A stretch of 7,226 nucleotides of DNA, from NCBI GenBank assembly GCA_003696125.1, contig RFHZ01000492.1:1-7226 (forward strand), read 5' to 3'. Made by a program: the position numbers and the translations under genes. Below are positions 1 through 6,110 of this stretch, piece by piece. Positions within the stretch are counted from its first letter, which is position 1. Each line of letters begins with the position of its first letter. Source of the DNA: Nitrospinota bacterium (GTDB lineage: Bacteria > Tectomicrobia > Entotheonellia > J063). The notes under the pieces were generated by a model that worked only from the letters and a program-made list of their open reading frames with translations, did not search any database and was not told the origin of the DNA.

Positions 1-501
1 CTGTTCCACCAGGATGTGACGGGCACCATCTAACGCCTCCTGGACCTTGGTGACCCCCCTGGCAGGGTCGATAAAGGGGACGGCGAGTCCTTCCGGCTCC
101 TGGTCAGGGTCTTTGAGCAGGAGCTCGGCCAGCGGTCCCAGACCGGCTTCCCGGGCCACCTGGGCTTTGGTACGACGCTTGGGACGGTAAGGGAGATAGA
201 GGTCTTCCAGGCGTGTTTTGGTGTCGGCAGCCCGAATGGCAGCGGCAAGGGTTTCCGTCAGCTTTCCCTGCTCGGCGATGCTCTGGAGGATCACCTGACG
301 CCGTTTTTCCAGTTCGCGCAGATAGTGTAACCGCTCCTCCAGGGCCCGCAGTTGGGTATCGTCCAGTCCGCCGGTCACCTCTTTGCGATAGCGGGCGATG
401 AACGGTACCGTGCTCCCTTCATCGAAGAGACGGACGGCAGCAGCAACCTGCTGCGGTTGCACCTCCAGTTCGGCGGCCAGCGTGGTGATGATCTGTTCCA
501 T
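1..501 (-). CDS. tex: Transcription accessory protein Tex, N-terminal part (cut by window edge)
   Basis: The reading frame is open from the ATG at 501 to the first base of the window, giving the first 167 residues; full-length Tex is usually about 700-800 residues, so most of it lies outside. The visible part is the Tex N-terminal helical domain: [18 protein letters not shown] at residues 31-48, a following [15 protein letters not shown] stretch (about 54-68), and [16 protein letters not shown] at 98-113, all hallmarks of the family. Tex is a cytoplasmic nucleic-acid-binding protein with, further downstream, YqgF-like, helix-hairpin-helix and S1 domains, implicated in transcription and RNA metabolism; those domains cannot be seen here. 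The start lies 13 nt after the stop of the membrane peptidase gene, with a modest AGGATACAGG upstream, so it is probably the third gene of a minus-strand operon. Family assignment is very secure; the role in this organism is inferred. Confidence 0.95.
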   Translation of the reverse strand, partial: MEQIITTLAAELEVQPQQVAAAVRLFDEGSTVPFIARYRKEVTGGLDDTQLRALEERLHYLRELEKRRQVILQSIAEQGKLTETLAAAIRAADTKTRLEDLYLPYRPKRRTKAQVAREAGLGPLAELLLKDPDQEPEGLAVPFIDPARGVTKVQEALDGARHILVEQ

Positions 502-514
502 AACCTGTATCCTA

Positions 515-2788
515 TCATCTGGGATCAATGTTCGAACTCGCTCCACGATTTTGTCCCTCTTCCCATCGGCAGCGCGCGATCCAGTCGCCTGCCTCGAGGC
601 GGATCCCTTCCCGTGTTCCCCTCTCCACCACCTGCTGGAAATGGCGCTGGGCGGCTCCATAGGCTACGAGATGATAGAGGGCGATTCCTAAAAGCCTCTC
701 TGCCTCTATGTGCAGGCTCTCCTCTGGTAAACCGAGCTGTACCGCTTGCTGCAGATACCTGGCCGCCTCCCGGTACAGGTGCTTCTCCAGGAGGCGACGG
801 CCCAGCAGATAGTAAGCCGGGGCAAAAGCCGGGGCCTGCACGATGAGTTGATGGAGCCTGAACAGGACCACCCCTTGATCCCGGGAAGGGGACAGGGCAT
901 ACCGTACCTGCTCTCCCCCTTCCTGATTCAGAGCGGCGAGCTTGATGGCAGCCAGGCGTTTGTATGCGGAGGAGAAGGCGTGTTCCTGTATCCAGAGGAA
1001 CTCCTGGCGTGCCTCCGCTCTTTTCCCCGCTTCCCAGAGGAGATCTCCCCGCACATTGTGGGCATAGAGGAGGAGGGGAAGTGCTTCTGCCTCTGCTATT
1101 ATTCTAGCAGAAAGGGCATAGGCCTGGCGAGTATTCTTCCCGGCGTACCAGCTCGCCAGCAGGCCGCGTTGGCTCTCTGCATCCCGGGGATTCCAGCGCT
1201 GGATAGCGGCGAAGTAGCGGGCTGCTTGAGAATAGTCTCCCTGTCGGTAGGCCTTCCAGCCGCGCCTTTTCAGGCGGGCGATCTCATGAGCACAGGTGCG
1301 TTGGACCAGAGGGGGGCGGATCAGGGAGGCGCGGGCCTGGGCCAGGTCGGTCGGCGAGAGGGGAACGCTCTGCAGGAAGGTCTCCCATTCCTGCTGGAGT
1401 TGAGAGAGACTCTTTCCGAAGCTCTGCATAAACTTCTTGCCCCGGTATACCGCTTTGAATTTGTCGATTCCGTAGGTATCGATGAGATAGCGCACAAAGG
1501 ATCCGGTCAGGAGATAGCTACGGGCCGGGAGTTCCAACCAGAAGCTCCAGGGACGGAGAAGCGTGTCCAGGGGAGGAGCCAGGCCGAGCTCGAACATGGC
1601 CCGGCTCCATTGATGAGGAGTCAACTCTCCACTCTGCCACGCTGTCGCCTCGGCAATCCCTTCCACCAGCCCCATGTTCAGGTTGATCTTCAGCCAGGGA
1701 GGAGCAAAGGAGGTGGAGAGGAGGTGGGTGAGCTCATGCTTCAGGGTAGGATGCGGGAAGGGGCGATAGTTGAGGTGCATCTCGCCGTTGAACGGATCGG
1801 CGATCATGGTCTGCCCGGCCCCGATCAGGCGTTTTTTCTGTTCTGGTGAGGCATAGATGTAGGAGACGAGTTTTTCAGAGGTTGTGACCTGGAGGAATTG
1901 GCTCACCTGGCTGTAGCGGAATTCATGATCACGACCGATCTCTTCGATCTCTTGTGCCACCCGGGAGTCCGGGGGGTAGAAGAGCCGGAAGTGGGGTGTT
2001 TCGTACCTTCCGGACAATACCTGCTGGAGATAGGCCCGGCTGGTGAAGATACCGAGTTCTCCTTGATGCAGGTAGAGGAGGGTTAACAGGGCCGCACTGA
2101 TGGTGAAGAGGATAAGGGCGGGCTGCCTGGTACGTATGCGCTGCCAGCCCCCCCCTGGGGGCCCTTCGAGCATGGTCAGCACACAGAGGAGCTCTACCAG
2201 GTGCAGGAGACTAATCCCCCGGTACAGGAGGAAGGAGAGGGGGATCTGCACCACCTCGTCGTAGATCGGACCGGCGAAGTATCCGAAGAAGTGATTATAG
2301 GCGAACAGGGGGGGATGACGGAGGGTTTGGATGATGGTCAGGGCAAGGGAAGAGAGGAGAAAGAGGACAAAGGCTATGCAGGCATAGAGGGGACGACGCA
2401 GAATCCGCTGCCAGAGCAGTCCCCATCCGGTGGCATAGAGGAGAGTCAGCCCCGGCATGAGGAGATAAAAGGCGATCCCTTCCCAGAAATTACAGCCTGC
2501 CCCTCCGGTAAAGAGGGTAAGGAGAAAGGGGAGAAGCAGGTAGGGGAGGCTTCCCAGGCAGGCCATTCCAAAAACTGACAGCGCTCTCTGCTCTCTATAG
2601 TGACGACCGATGATGATGGCCGTCCAGCCGGCGGCCAGAGCGACCGGCAGGGTGAGGAGGAGGGAGAACTCATAGCCGAGAGCGGCCAGAAGAGGGGTCT
2701 GGCTGGCAAGCAGGGTCAGGAGGGTTAAGCCTGCCAGCCAGAACCAGAAGCTGCCGGATCGGCTCAGAAGAGAGGGAAGGGAGCGCAT
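515..2788 (-). CDS. Polytopic membrane metallopeptidase (peptidase MA-like) with TPR-like repeats
   Basis: 757 residues in three parts. (1) About seven hydrophobic segments near residues 13-33, 40-60, 71-93, 104-126, 133-153, 183-207 and 223-240; basic loops at 61-69, 127-132 and 216-221 fit the positive-inside rule and place the following domain outside the cytoplasm. (2) A gluzincin-type zinc peptidase domain, about 260-475: [10 protein letters not shown] (263-272) is a typical opening of peptidase MA-like domains, HELTH at 351-355 supplies two zinc ligands and the catalytic Glu352, and Glu376 in EGIAEA is the likely third ligand. (3) TPR-like helical repeats from about 506 to 725, for example 511-533, 575-598, 656-683 and 694-720. 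Substrate is unknown. The gene follows the amidohydrolase by 12 nt and precedes tex by 13 nt. The ATG start has a poor Shine-Dalgarno, suggesting translational coupling. An enzymatically active membrane peptidase is likely but inferred; cell-envelope or protein quality-control roles are speculative. Confidence 0.85.
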   Translation of the reverse strand: MRSLPSLLSRSGSFWFWLAGLTLLTLLASQTPLLAALGYEFSLLLTLPVALAAGWTAIIIGRHYREQRALSVFGMACLGSLPYLLLPFLLTLFTGGAGCNFWEGIAFYLLMPGLTLLYATGWGLLWQRILRRPLYACIAFVLFLLSSLALTIIQTLRHPPLFAYNHFFGYFAGPIYDEVVQIPLSFLLYRGISLLHLVELLCVLTMLEGPPGGGWQRIRTRQPALILFTISAALLTLLYLHQGELGIFTSRAYLQQVLSGRYETPHFRLFYPPDSRVAQEIEEIGRDHEFRYSQVSQFLQVTTSEKLVSYIYASPEQKKRLIGAGQTMIADPFNGEMHLNYRPFPHPTLKHELTHLLSTSFAPPWLKINLNMGLVEGIAEATAWQSGELTPHQWSRAMFELGLAPPLDTLLRPWSFWLELPARSYLLTGSFVRYLIDTYGIDKFKAVYRGKKFMQSFGKSLSQLQQEWETFLQSVPLSPTDLAQARASLIRPPLVQRTCAHEIARLKRRGWKAYRQGDYSQAARYFAAIQRWNPRDAESQRGLLASWYAGKNTRQAYALSARIIAEAEALPLLLYAHNVRGDLLWEAGKRAEARQEFLWIQEHAFSSAYKRLAAIKLAALNQEGGEQVRYALSPSRDQGVVLFRLHQLIVQAPAFAPAYYLLGRRLLEKHLYREAARYLQQAVQLGLPEESLHIEAERLLGIALYHLVAYGAAQRHFQQVVERGTREGIRLEAGDWIARCRWEEGQNRGASSNIDPR

Positions 2789-2800
2789 CGCGCGGTCAGG

Positions 2801-3784
2801 TTAAACCTTTATGCCGAGCAGGGCGGCCGCATTCTGCCCCAGAATCTTCTCTTTGGTCTCCTGGGGGACAGAGAGCTCTTCGATGACCCGGACCGCGCGG
2901 GGGAGATCCCCAATCTGGTGGGGATAATCGCTGCCGAGCAGCAGTTGTTCCCTTCCCACAAACTCGAGGGCAAAGAGGAGGGAGTTGGGGTGAAAGGCGA
3001 CCGTATCCAGGTAGAGGTGGGAGAAGTAGTGGCTGGGAGGGGCACTGATATGCTCCCGGCACTCGGTATAGGCCTCATACCCCCGATCGATGCGTTCCGC
3101 CAGGTAGGGAATCGCTCCCCCCAGGTGGGAGATGACCAGCTTCAGGGAGGGGAGTTTCTCTAAGACCCCTTGAAAGACGAGACGGGCCACGGCCAGGGTG
3201 GTATCGAGGGGGAAGCCGACCAGAGCGGTTAACCGGAAATCCTCCATCGCTTCTACCCCTACCGGGCTGGTCGGGTGGAAGAAGAGGGGGACATCCAGTT
3301 CGGCCGCCTTCTCGTACAGGGGCCAGAAGTCAGGCATCTTGAGCGGTTGTCCGTTGATGTTGGTAAAGAGGGTCGCTCCCCGCAGCCCGAGTTCCTGCAC
3401 CGCCCGTTCCAGTTCCTTGACCGAGGCAGCCGGATCCTGGAGCGGGAGGGCGGCCAGGGCGACAAAGCGGTCTGGATAGCGCTGCATGATGCGGGCAAAC
3501 GCATCGTTGACGATGCGGGCCAGCTCTACGCCCCGGCCCGGCTCCTCGATATGCACCCCCGGGGTGGTCATGCTGAGTACCTGCATATCGACCCCACAGC
3601 GATCCAGCTCGCGCAGCCGGTACTCAATATCGCGATGCCCGGGGACCAGGATGTTGTAATCACCCGCATAGAAGAGGAGCGGGTTCCCCTGGTCATCCTG
3701 CTTCACGATGACCCGTGTATTCCCATCGGCCAATGCGGTAAGATATTCGGGAGGGAAAAAGTGGTTGTGAAAGTCGATCTTCAT
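2801..3784 (-). CDS. ACMSD-like metal-dependent amidohydrolase (amidohydrolase 2 family)
   Basis: 327 residues from the chosen ATG. The frame extends to an ATG at 3832, but GGAGG sits 8 nt upstream of the ATG at 3784 and the family's N-terminal metal motif begins immediately, so the shorter start is preferred. It is a TIM-barrel hydrolase/decarboxylase of the amidohydrolase 2 family. Visible metal and active-site residues are His6 and His8 (DFHNH), His170 in FFHPTSPVG, His220 in ISHLGGAIPYLAERIDRG and Asp286 in LLGSDYPH. Family members include aminocarboxymuconate-semialdehyde decarboxylase (ACMSD), o-pyrocatechuate-type decarboxylases and related hydratases or hydrolases. The HLGGAIPYLAERIDRG segment most resembles the ACMSD group, but no tryptophan- or aromatic-degradation gene lies nearby, so the substrate is undetermined. 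It is the first gene of the minus-strand operon and probably cytoplasmic, with no signal peptide. All catalytic ligands appear intact. Confidence 0.9.
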   Translation of the reverse strand: MKIDFHNHFFPPEYLTALADGNTRVIVKQDDQGNPLLFYAGDYNILVPGHRDIEYRLRELDRCGVDMQVLSMTTPGVHIEEPGRGVELARIVNDAFARIMQRYPDRFVALAALPLQDPAASVKELERAVQELGLRGATLFTNINGQPLKMPDFWPLYEKAAELDVPLFFHPTSPVGVEAMEDFRLTALVGFPLDTTLAVARLVFQGVLEKLPSLKLVISHLGGAIPYLAERIDRGYEAYTECREHISAPPSHYFSHLYLDTVAFHPNSLLFALEFVGREQLLLGSDYPHQIGDLPRAVRVIEELSVPQETKEKILGQNAAALLGIKV

Positions 3785-3792
3785 GATGCATG

Positions 3793-3797
3793 CCTCC
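3793..3797 (-). promoter_or_regulatory. Shine-Dalgarno that decides the amidohydrolase start
   Basis: On the minus strand this reads GGAGG, 8 nt before the ATG at 3784. Using the upstream in-frame ATG at 3832 would place this ribosome-binding site inside the coding sequence and add 16 residues with no resemblance to the family, so the site argues for the 327-residue form. Confidence 0.85.
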
Positions 3798-3864
3798 ACT
3801 AATCGAGTGAAACGGTCTCCACATAGCACCACTCACCACACGCTGCTCCTCAAGAAGCGGTCCT

Positions 3865-3893
3865 ATTGTTTCAGAGATGACCGGGTTTGTCAA
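3865..3893 (-). promoter_or_regulatory. Candidate sigma-70 promoter for the amidohydrolase-peptidase-tex operon
   Basis: Reading the minus strand, a perfect -35 TTGACA (3888-3893) is followed after 17 nt by AACAAT (3865-3870), which matches four of six positions of the -10 consensus, including the last three. Transcription would start near 3858, leaving a leader of about 74 nt before the ATG at 3784. The position at the head of a three-gene operon in a divergent intergenic region is right for a promoter. The -10 box is imperfect, so this is a moderate call. Confidence 0.5.
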
Positions 3894-3921
3894 TAAGGAA
3901 GTGGTATGGAAGGAGTCAGAG

Positions 3922-3948
3922 CCAGACATCGATTGACAGCCTGTCTGG
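3922..3948. promoter_or_regulatory. Inverted repeat over the kinase -35 box, candidate operator
   Basis: Perfect 7-bp arms CCAGACA (3922-3928) and TGTCTGG (3942-3948) are separated by 13 nt. Arm centres are 20 bp apart, close to two helical turns, which suits a dimeric DNA-binding protein contacting one face. The -35 hexamer TTGACA (3933-3938) lies between the arms, so a bound regulator would be expected to block RNA polymerase. No regulator gene is present in the window. The regulatory role is inferred from position and symmetry; a 7-bp match could also arise by chance. Confidence 0.45.
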
Positions 3949-3962
3949 AAAGAAGATATAAT
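3933..3962 (+). promoter_or_regulatory. Consensus sigma-70 promoter of the kinase operon
   Basis: TTGACA at 3933-3938 and TATAAT at 3957-3962 are both perfect matches to the housekeeping promoter consensus, spaced by 18 nt, one more than the optimum of 17. Transcription should begin around 3969, giving a leader of about 50 nt before the GTG at 4021. The strength of both hexamers predicts high basal transcription unless a repressor acts, and the inverted repeat around the -35 box makes repression plausible. Confidence 0.85.
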
Positions 3963-4007
3963 TTGGATGTTGTGAACCCCTGCTTCGATTTCAGATAGGG
4001 ATAAGGG

Positions 4008-4014
4008 AAGGAGG
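4008..4014 (+). promoter_or_regulatory. Strong Shine-Dalgarno of the kinase gene
   Basis: AAGGAGG lies 6 nt before a GTG codon at 4021. The site supports GTG as the true start, because the encoded N-terminus (MALLVVGSIALDSV) is exactly what the PfkB-like family shows at its beginning. Confidence 0.85.
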
Positions 4015-4020
4015 AAGGTC

Positions 4021-4953
4021 GTGGCGCTTTTGGTTGTCGGTTCTATTGCTCTGGATTCGGTCCAGACACCTTTCGGAGAGGTGAGAGATGTCCTGGGAGG
4101 GTCGGCCAGCTATTTTGCCGTTGCTGCCAGCTATTTTGCCGAGGTTCGGATGGTAGGGGTAATCGGAGAAGATTTTCCGGACCAGGGACTGGAGCTGTTT
4201 CGGCAGCATGCGATCGATATCGCAGGCCTGGAGAAGAGGCCGGGGAAGACCTTCCGCTGGAAAGGTGAGTATAATTATGACCTCAATGAGGCGATTACCC
4301 TGGACACCCAGCTCAACGTCTTCCAGTATTTCCAGCCCAAGATCCCTTTGCCCTATACGCAAAGCGACTACGTATTCCTGGCTAATATCGATCCAGAGCT
4401 GCAACTGCAGGTGCTACAACAGATTCCTCGACCGAAATTGGTTGCCTGTGACACGATGAATTACTGGATACGCCACAAGCCAGAGCAGTTGCGCGAGACT
4501 CTACGCCATGTGGATCTCCTCACCGTAAACGATGCAGAAGCGCGCGAGCTCACCCAGGAGGCCAATATCGTGAAAGCGGCACGCCAGGTCCTCCGTTTAG
4601 GGCCCAAAACCGTGGTGATCAAGCGGGGGGAGTATGGGGCCCTCATGTGTAATCAGGACACCTGGTTTTTTGCCCCGGCGTATCCTCTGGAGACGGTATA
4701 CGATCCGACCGGAGCAGGGGACAGCTTTGCCGGAGGAATGATGGGCTACCTTGCCAACACGGATAATCTCTCGGAAGAGACGCTTCGCCAGGGGATCATC
4801 TTGGGCAGTACCATGGCCTCCTTTGCCGTGGAGGCGTTTAGCCTGAATCGCCTCTCTCGGCTTACCTATGGTGAGATCGAGCAGCGGTTCAAGGCCTTCA
4901 AATCTTTGGTCCATTTTGAGGACATTACGGTGGGGAAATTAGAGGGCATGTAA
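4021..4953 (+). CDS. PfkB-family carbohydrate/nucleoside kinase
   Basis: 310 residues, the usual length for the ribokinase/PfkB superfamily of cytoplasmic kinases that transfer phosphate from ATP to a sugar or nucleoside hydroxyl. The N-terminal substrate-binding part shows GGSASYFA (26-33) and VGVIGEDFPD (45-54). The C-terminal signature DPTGAGDSFAGG (228-239) carries the anion hole and the catalytic base Asp234. VNDAEARELT (169-178) and VVIKRGEYGA (198-207) are typical strand/loop motifs of the fold. The N-terminal PfkB signature normally has an Asn soon after the GG pair; here the position reads GGSASYF, a variant I associate with a bacterial subgroup commonly annotated only as sugar kinase, so the substrate is unknown. 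It starts with GTG after a strong Shine-Dalgarno and heads an operon driven by a consensus promoter, followed by the helical-repeat gene 16 nt downstream. Confidence 0.92.
   Translation: MALLVVGSIALDSVQTPFGEVRDVLGGSASYFAVAASYFAEVRMVGVIGEDFPDQGLELFRQHAIDIAGLEKRPGKTFRWKGEYNYDLNEAITLDTQLNVFQYFQPKIPLPYTQSDYVFLANIDPELQLQVLQQIPRPKLVACDTMNYWIRHKPEQLRETLRHVDLLTVNDAEARELTQEANIVKAARQVLRLGPKTVVIKRGEYGALMCNQDTWFFAPAYPLETVYDPTGAGDSFAGGMMGYLANTDNLSEETLRQGIILGSTMASFAVEAFSLNRLSRLTYGEIEQRFKAFKSLVHFEDITVGKLEGM
4105..4141 (+). repeat. 16-bp direct repeat inside the kinase gene
   Basis: GCCAGCTATTTTGCCG occurs at 4105-4120 and again at 4126-4141, a 21-bp period that keeps the reading frame. It encodes the repeated ASYFA in the SASYFAVAASYFAE segment of the kinase. 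Identical codon choice in both copies suggests a short in-frame duplication or coding convergence rather than a regulatory element. Confidence 0.8.
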
Positions 4954-4969
4954 GAGAAGGGGAGACTCC

Positions 4970-5494
4970 ATGCGTCTGGATCTGCCTAAAGAGGTGCGGC
5001 TCACCCTGGTTGATGACCCCGAGGAGACCGCCTCACGGCCGAGAGGTTTGGGTAAGAAGGACGAGGAAAACCCGGAGCGGCTCTACCAGAAGATTCAGAA
5101 GATGACGGTGGCCGAAAAGATCAAGCTGGCTACCCTGGGGAATAAAGAGGCACGCGCTATTCTGCTGAGGGAGGCGAACAAGCAGATCCTGCTTGCGGTC
5201 ATTCATAGTCCCAAGATCACCGAGAGTGAGGTGGAGGCGATCAGCAGCTCGCGTTCCATGCCCGAGGAGGTATTGCGCGAGATCGCCAAGCAGAAGGACT
5301 GGATCCGTAATAAGCGGATTGTCTCCAACCTGGTGAAGAATCCGAAAACGCCGCTCGATATCTCCCTCCACTTTCTCCCTCGTCTCGATACCAGAGAACT
5401 CCGGGAGTTGGCCAGGAGTAAGAATATTCCCACCGCATTACGGACGGCGGTGATTCGCCTGTTGGAGCAGAGAACGCAGCAGAGAAAAAGGTAG
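4970..5494 (+). CDS. Small alpha-helical repeat protein of unknown function
   Basis: 174 residues, soluble, highly charged, no signal peptide or membrane segment. The first 45 residues are polar and probably flexible. From about 46 (MTVAEKIKLATLGNKEAR) the sequence is entirely helix-forming and contains an internal repeat: NKQILLAVIHSPKIT (70-84) aligns with NKRIVSNLVKNPKTP (114-128), a 44-residue spacing, with a third weaker unit around 149-162. This resembles HEAT- or LRV-like helical solenoids that mediate protein binding. I recall similar proteins as conserved hypotheticals in Deltaproteobacteria and relatives, but know of no established function. The ATG follows AAGGGGAG (4957-4964) and lies 16 nt after the kinase stop; rsmD begins 8 nt after its stop, so the three are very likely co-transcribed. 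A role linked to the kinase or to ribosome/RNA metabolism is a guess from position. Confidence 0.8.
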   Translation: MRLDLPKEVRLTLVDDPEETASRPRGLGKKDEENPERLYQKIQKMTVAEKIKLATLGNKEARAILLREANKQILLAVIHSPKITESEVEAISSSRSMPEEVLREIAKQKDWIRNKRIVSNLVKNPKTPLDISLHFLPRLDTRELRELARSKNIPTALRTAVIRLLEQRTQQRKR

Positions 5495-5502
5495 CAAAAG
5501 CG

Positions 5503-6102
5503 GTGCGGGTCATTGCCGGAAGTGCACGTGGCCGGAAGTTAAAGGCGTTCAAGGGGAGAGACATCCGCCCGACGCCGGATCGGGTGAGAGAAGCGCTCTT
5601 TAATATCCTTGGTACCCGGATCGCCGGGAGCCGCTTTCTCGACCTCTGTGCCGGAACCGGGAGTGTCGGCCTGGAAGCCCTGAGTCGGGGAGCCCGGCAG
5701 GTAACCTGGGTAGAGAAGGAGAGGAGGGCGTGCCGGTTGATCGCTGAGAACGTGCGGCGGTGCGGTTTGACAGCGGCCCCTCACGCTCTGCTGCAGCGGG
5801 ATGCACTGCAGGCCATTTCCCTGCTGGAAAAAGGGGGAGAGGTGTTTCACTTTATCTTCCTCGATCCTCCCTTTCGCTCCCCCCTGGCCGAACGACTCCT
5901 CTGCCGACTGGCCCAGAGTCCCATCCTTGCTCCTGGCGGACTCATTGTTGCCGAGCACAGCGTGCATGGCGACCTGCAAGCAGAGTACAACGGGCTCTAC
6001 CGCATCCGCAGGCGGGTATTCGGGGAGGTAGTCCTCTCCTTTTATCAGCGCAGGGAGCTTCTTTCTCCCGGCAGCGATGACGAAGCTCGTTCCACCGGCT
6101 GA
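5503..6102 (+). CDS. rsmD: 16S rRNA (guanine966-N2)-methyltransferase RsmD
   Basis: 199 residues, matching the roughly 180-200 residues typical of RsmD. This cytoplasmic enzyme transfers a methyl group from S-adenosylmethionine to N2 of G966 in 16S rRNA, on the small subunit. The N-terminus MRVIAGSARGRKL and RPTPDRVREALFNIL (22-36) are family signatures; FLDLCAGTGSVGLEALSRGA (45-64) is the SAM-binding motif I, Glu71 ends the next strand and probably binds the ribose, and DPPF (121-124) is the catalytic (D/N)PP(Y/F) motif of amino-methyltransferases. The start is GTG, 8 nt after the previous stop; only a weak AAGG is found upstream, so translation is probably coupled. In many bacteria rsmD is followed by coaD; here it ends the operon, facing a convergent transporter gene. 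Confidence 0.95.
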   Translation: MRVIAGSARGRKLKAFKGRDIRPTPDRVREALFNILGTRIAGSRFLDLCAGTGSVGLEALSRGARQVTWVEKERRACRLIAENVRRCGLTAAPHALLQRDALQAISLLEKGGEVFHFIFLDPPFRSPLAERLLCRLAQSPILAPGGLIVAEHSVHGDLQAEYNGLYRIRRRVFGEVVLSFYQRRELLSPGSDDEARSTG

Positions 6103-6110
6103 GGTGATGT

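Noticed and set aside
746-1849. Long open frame of 367 codons on the plus strand
   Set aside because: It lies wholly antisense to the membrane peptidase gene, has low-complexity Gly/Glu-rich composition with no recognisable motif, and the opposite strand encodes a coherent membrane-peptidase-TPR protein.
2201-2578. Glu/Gly-rich plus-strand open frame
   Set aside because: Antisense to the membrane segments of the peptidase; the acidic composition is simply the complement of Leu-rich codons.
3785-3832. N-terminal extension of the amidohydrolase to an upstream ATG
   Set aside because: GGAGG lies within the extension 8 nt before the ATG at 3784, and the family N-terminus MKIDFHNHFFPPEY begins there.
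3961-4020. Riboswitch or attenuator in the roughly 50-nt kinase leader
   Set aside because: The leader is short, purine-rich near the ribosome-binding site, and shows no stable hairpin or conserved aptamer-like core.
3991-4404. Minus-strand open frame of 137 codons opposite the kinase
   Set aside because: It is antisense to well-conserved kinase sequence and runs into the kinase's own leader and ribosome-binding site.
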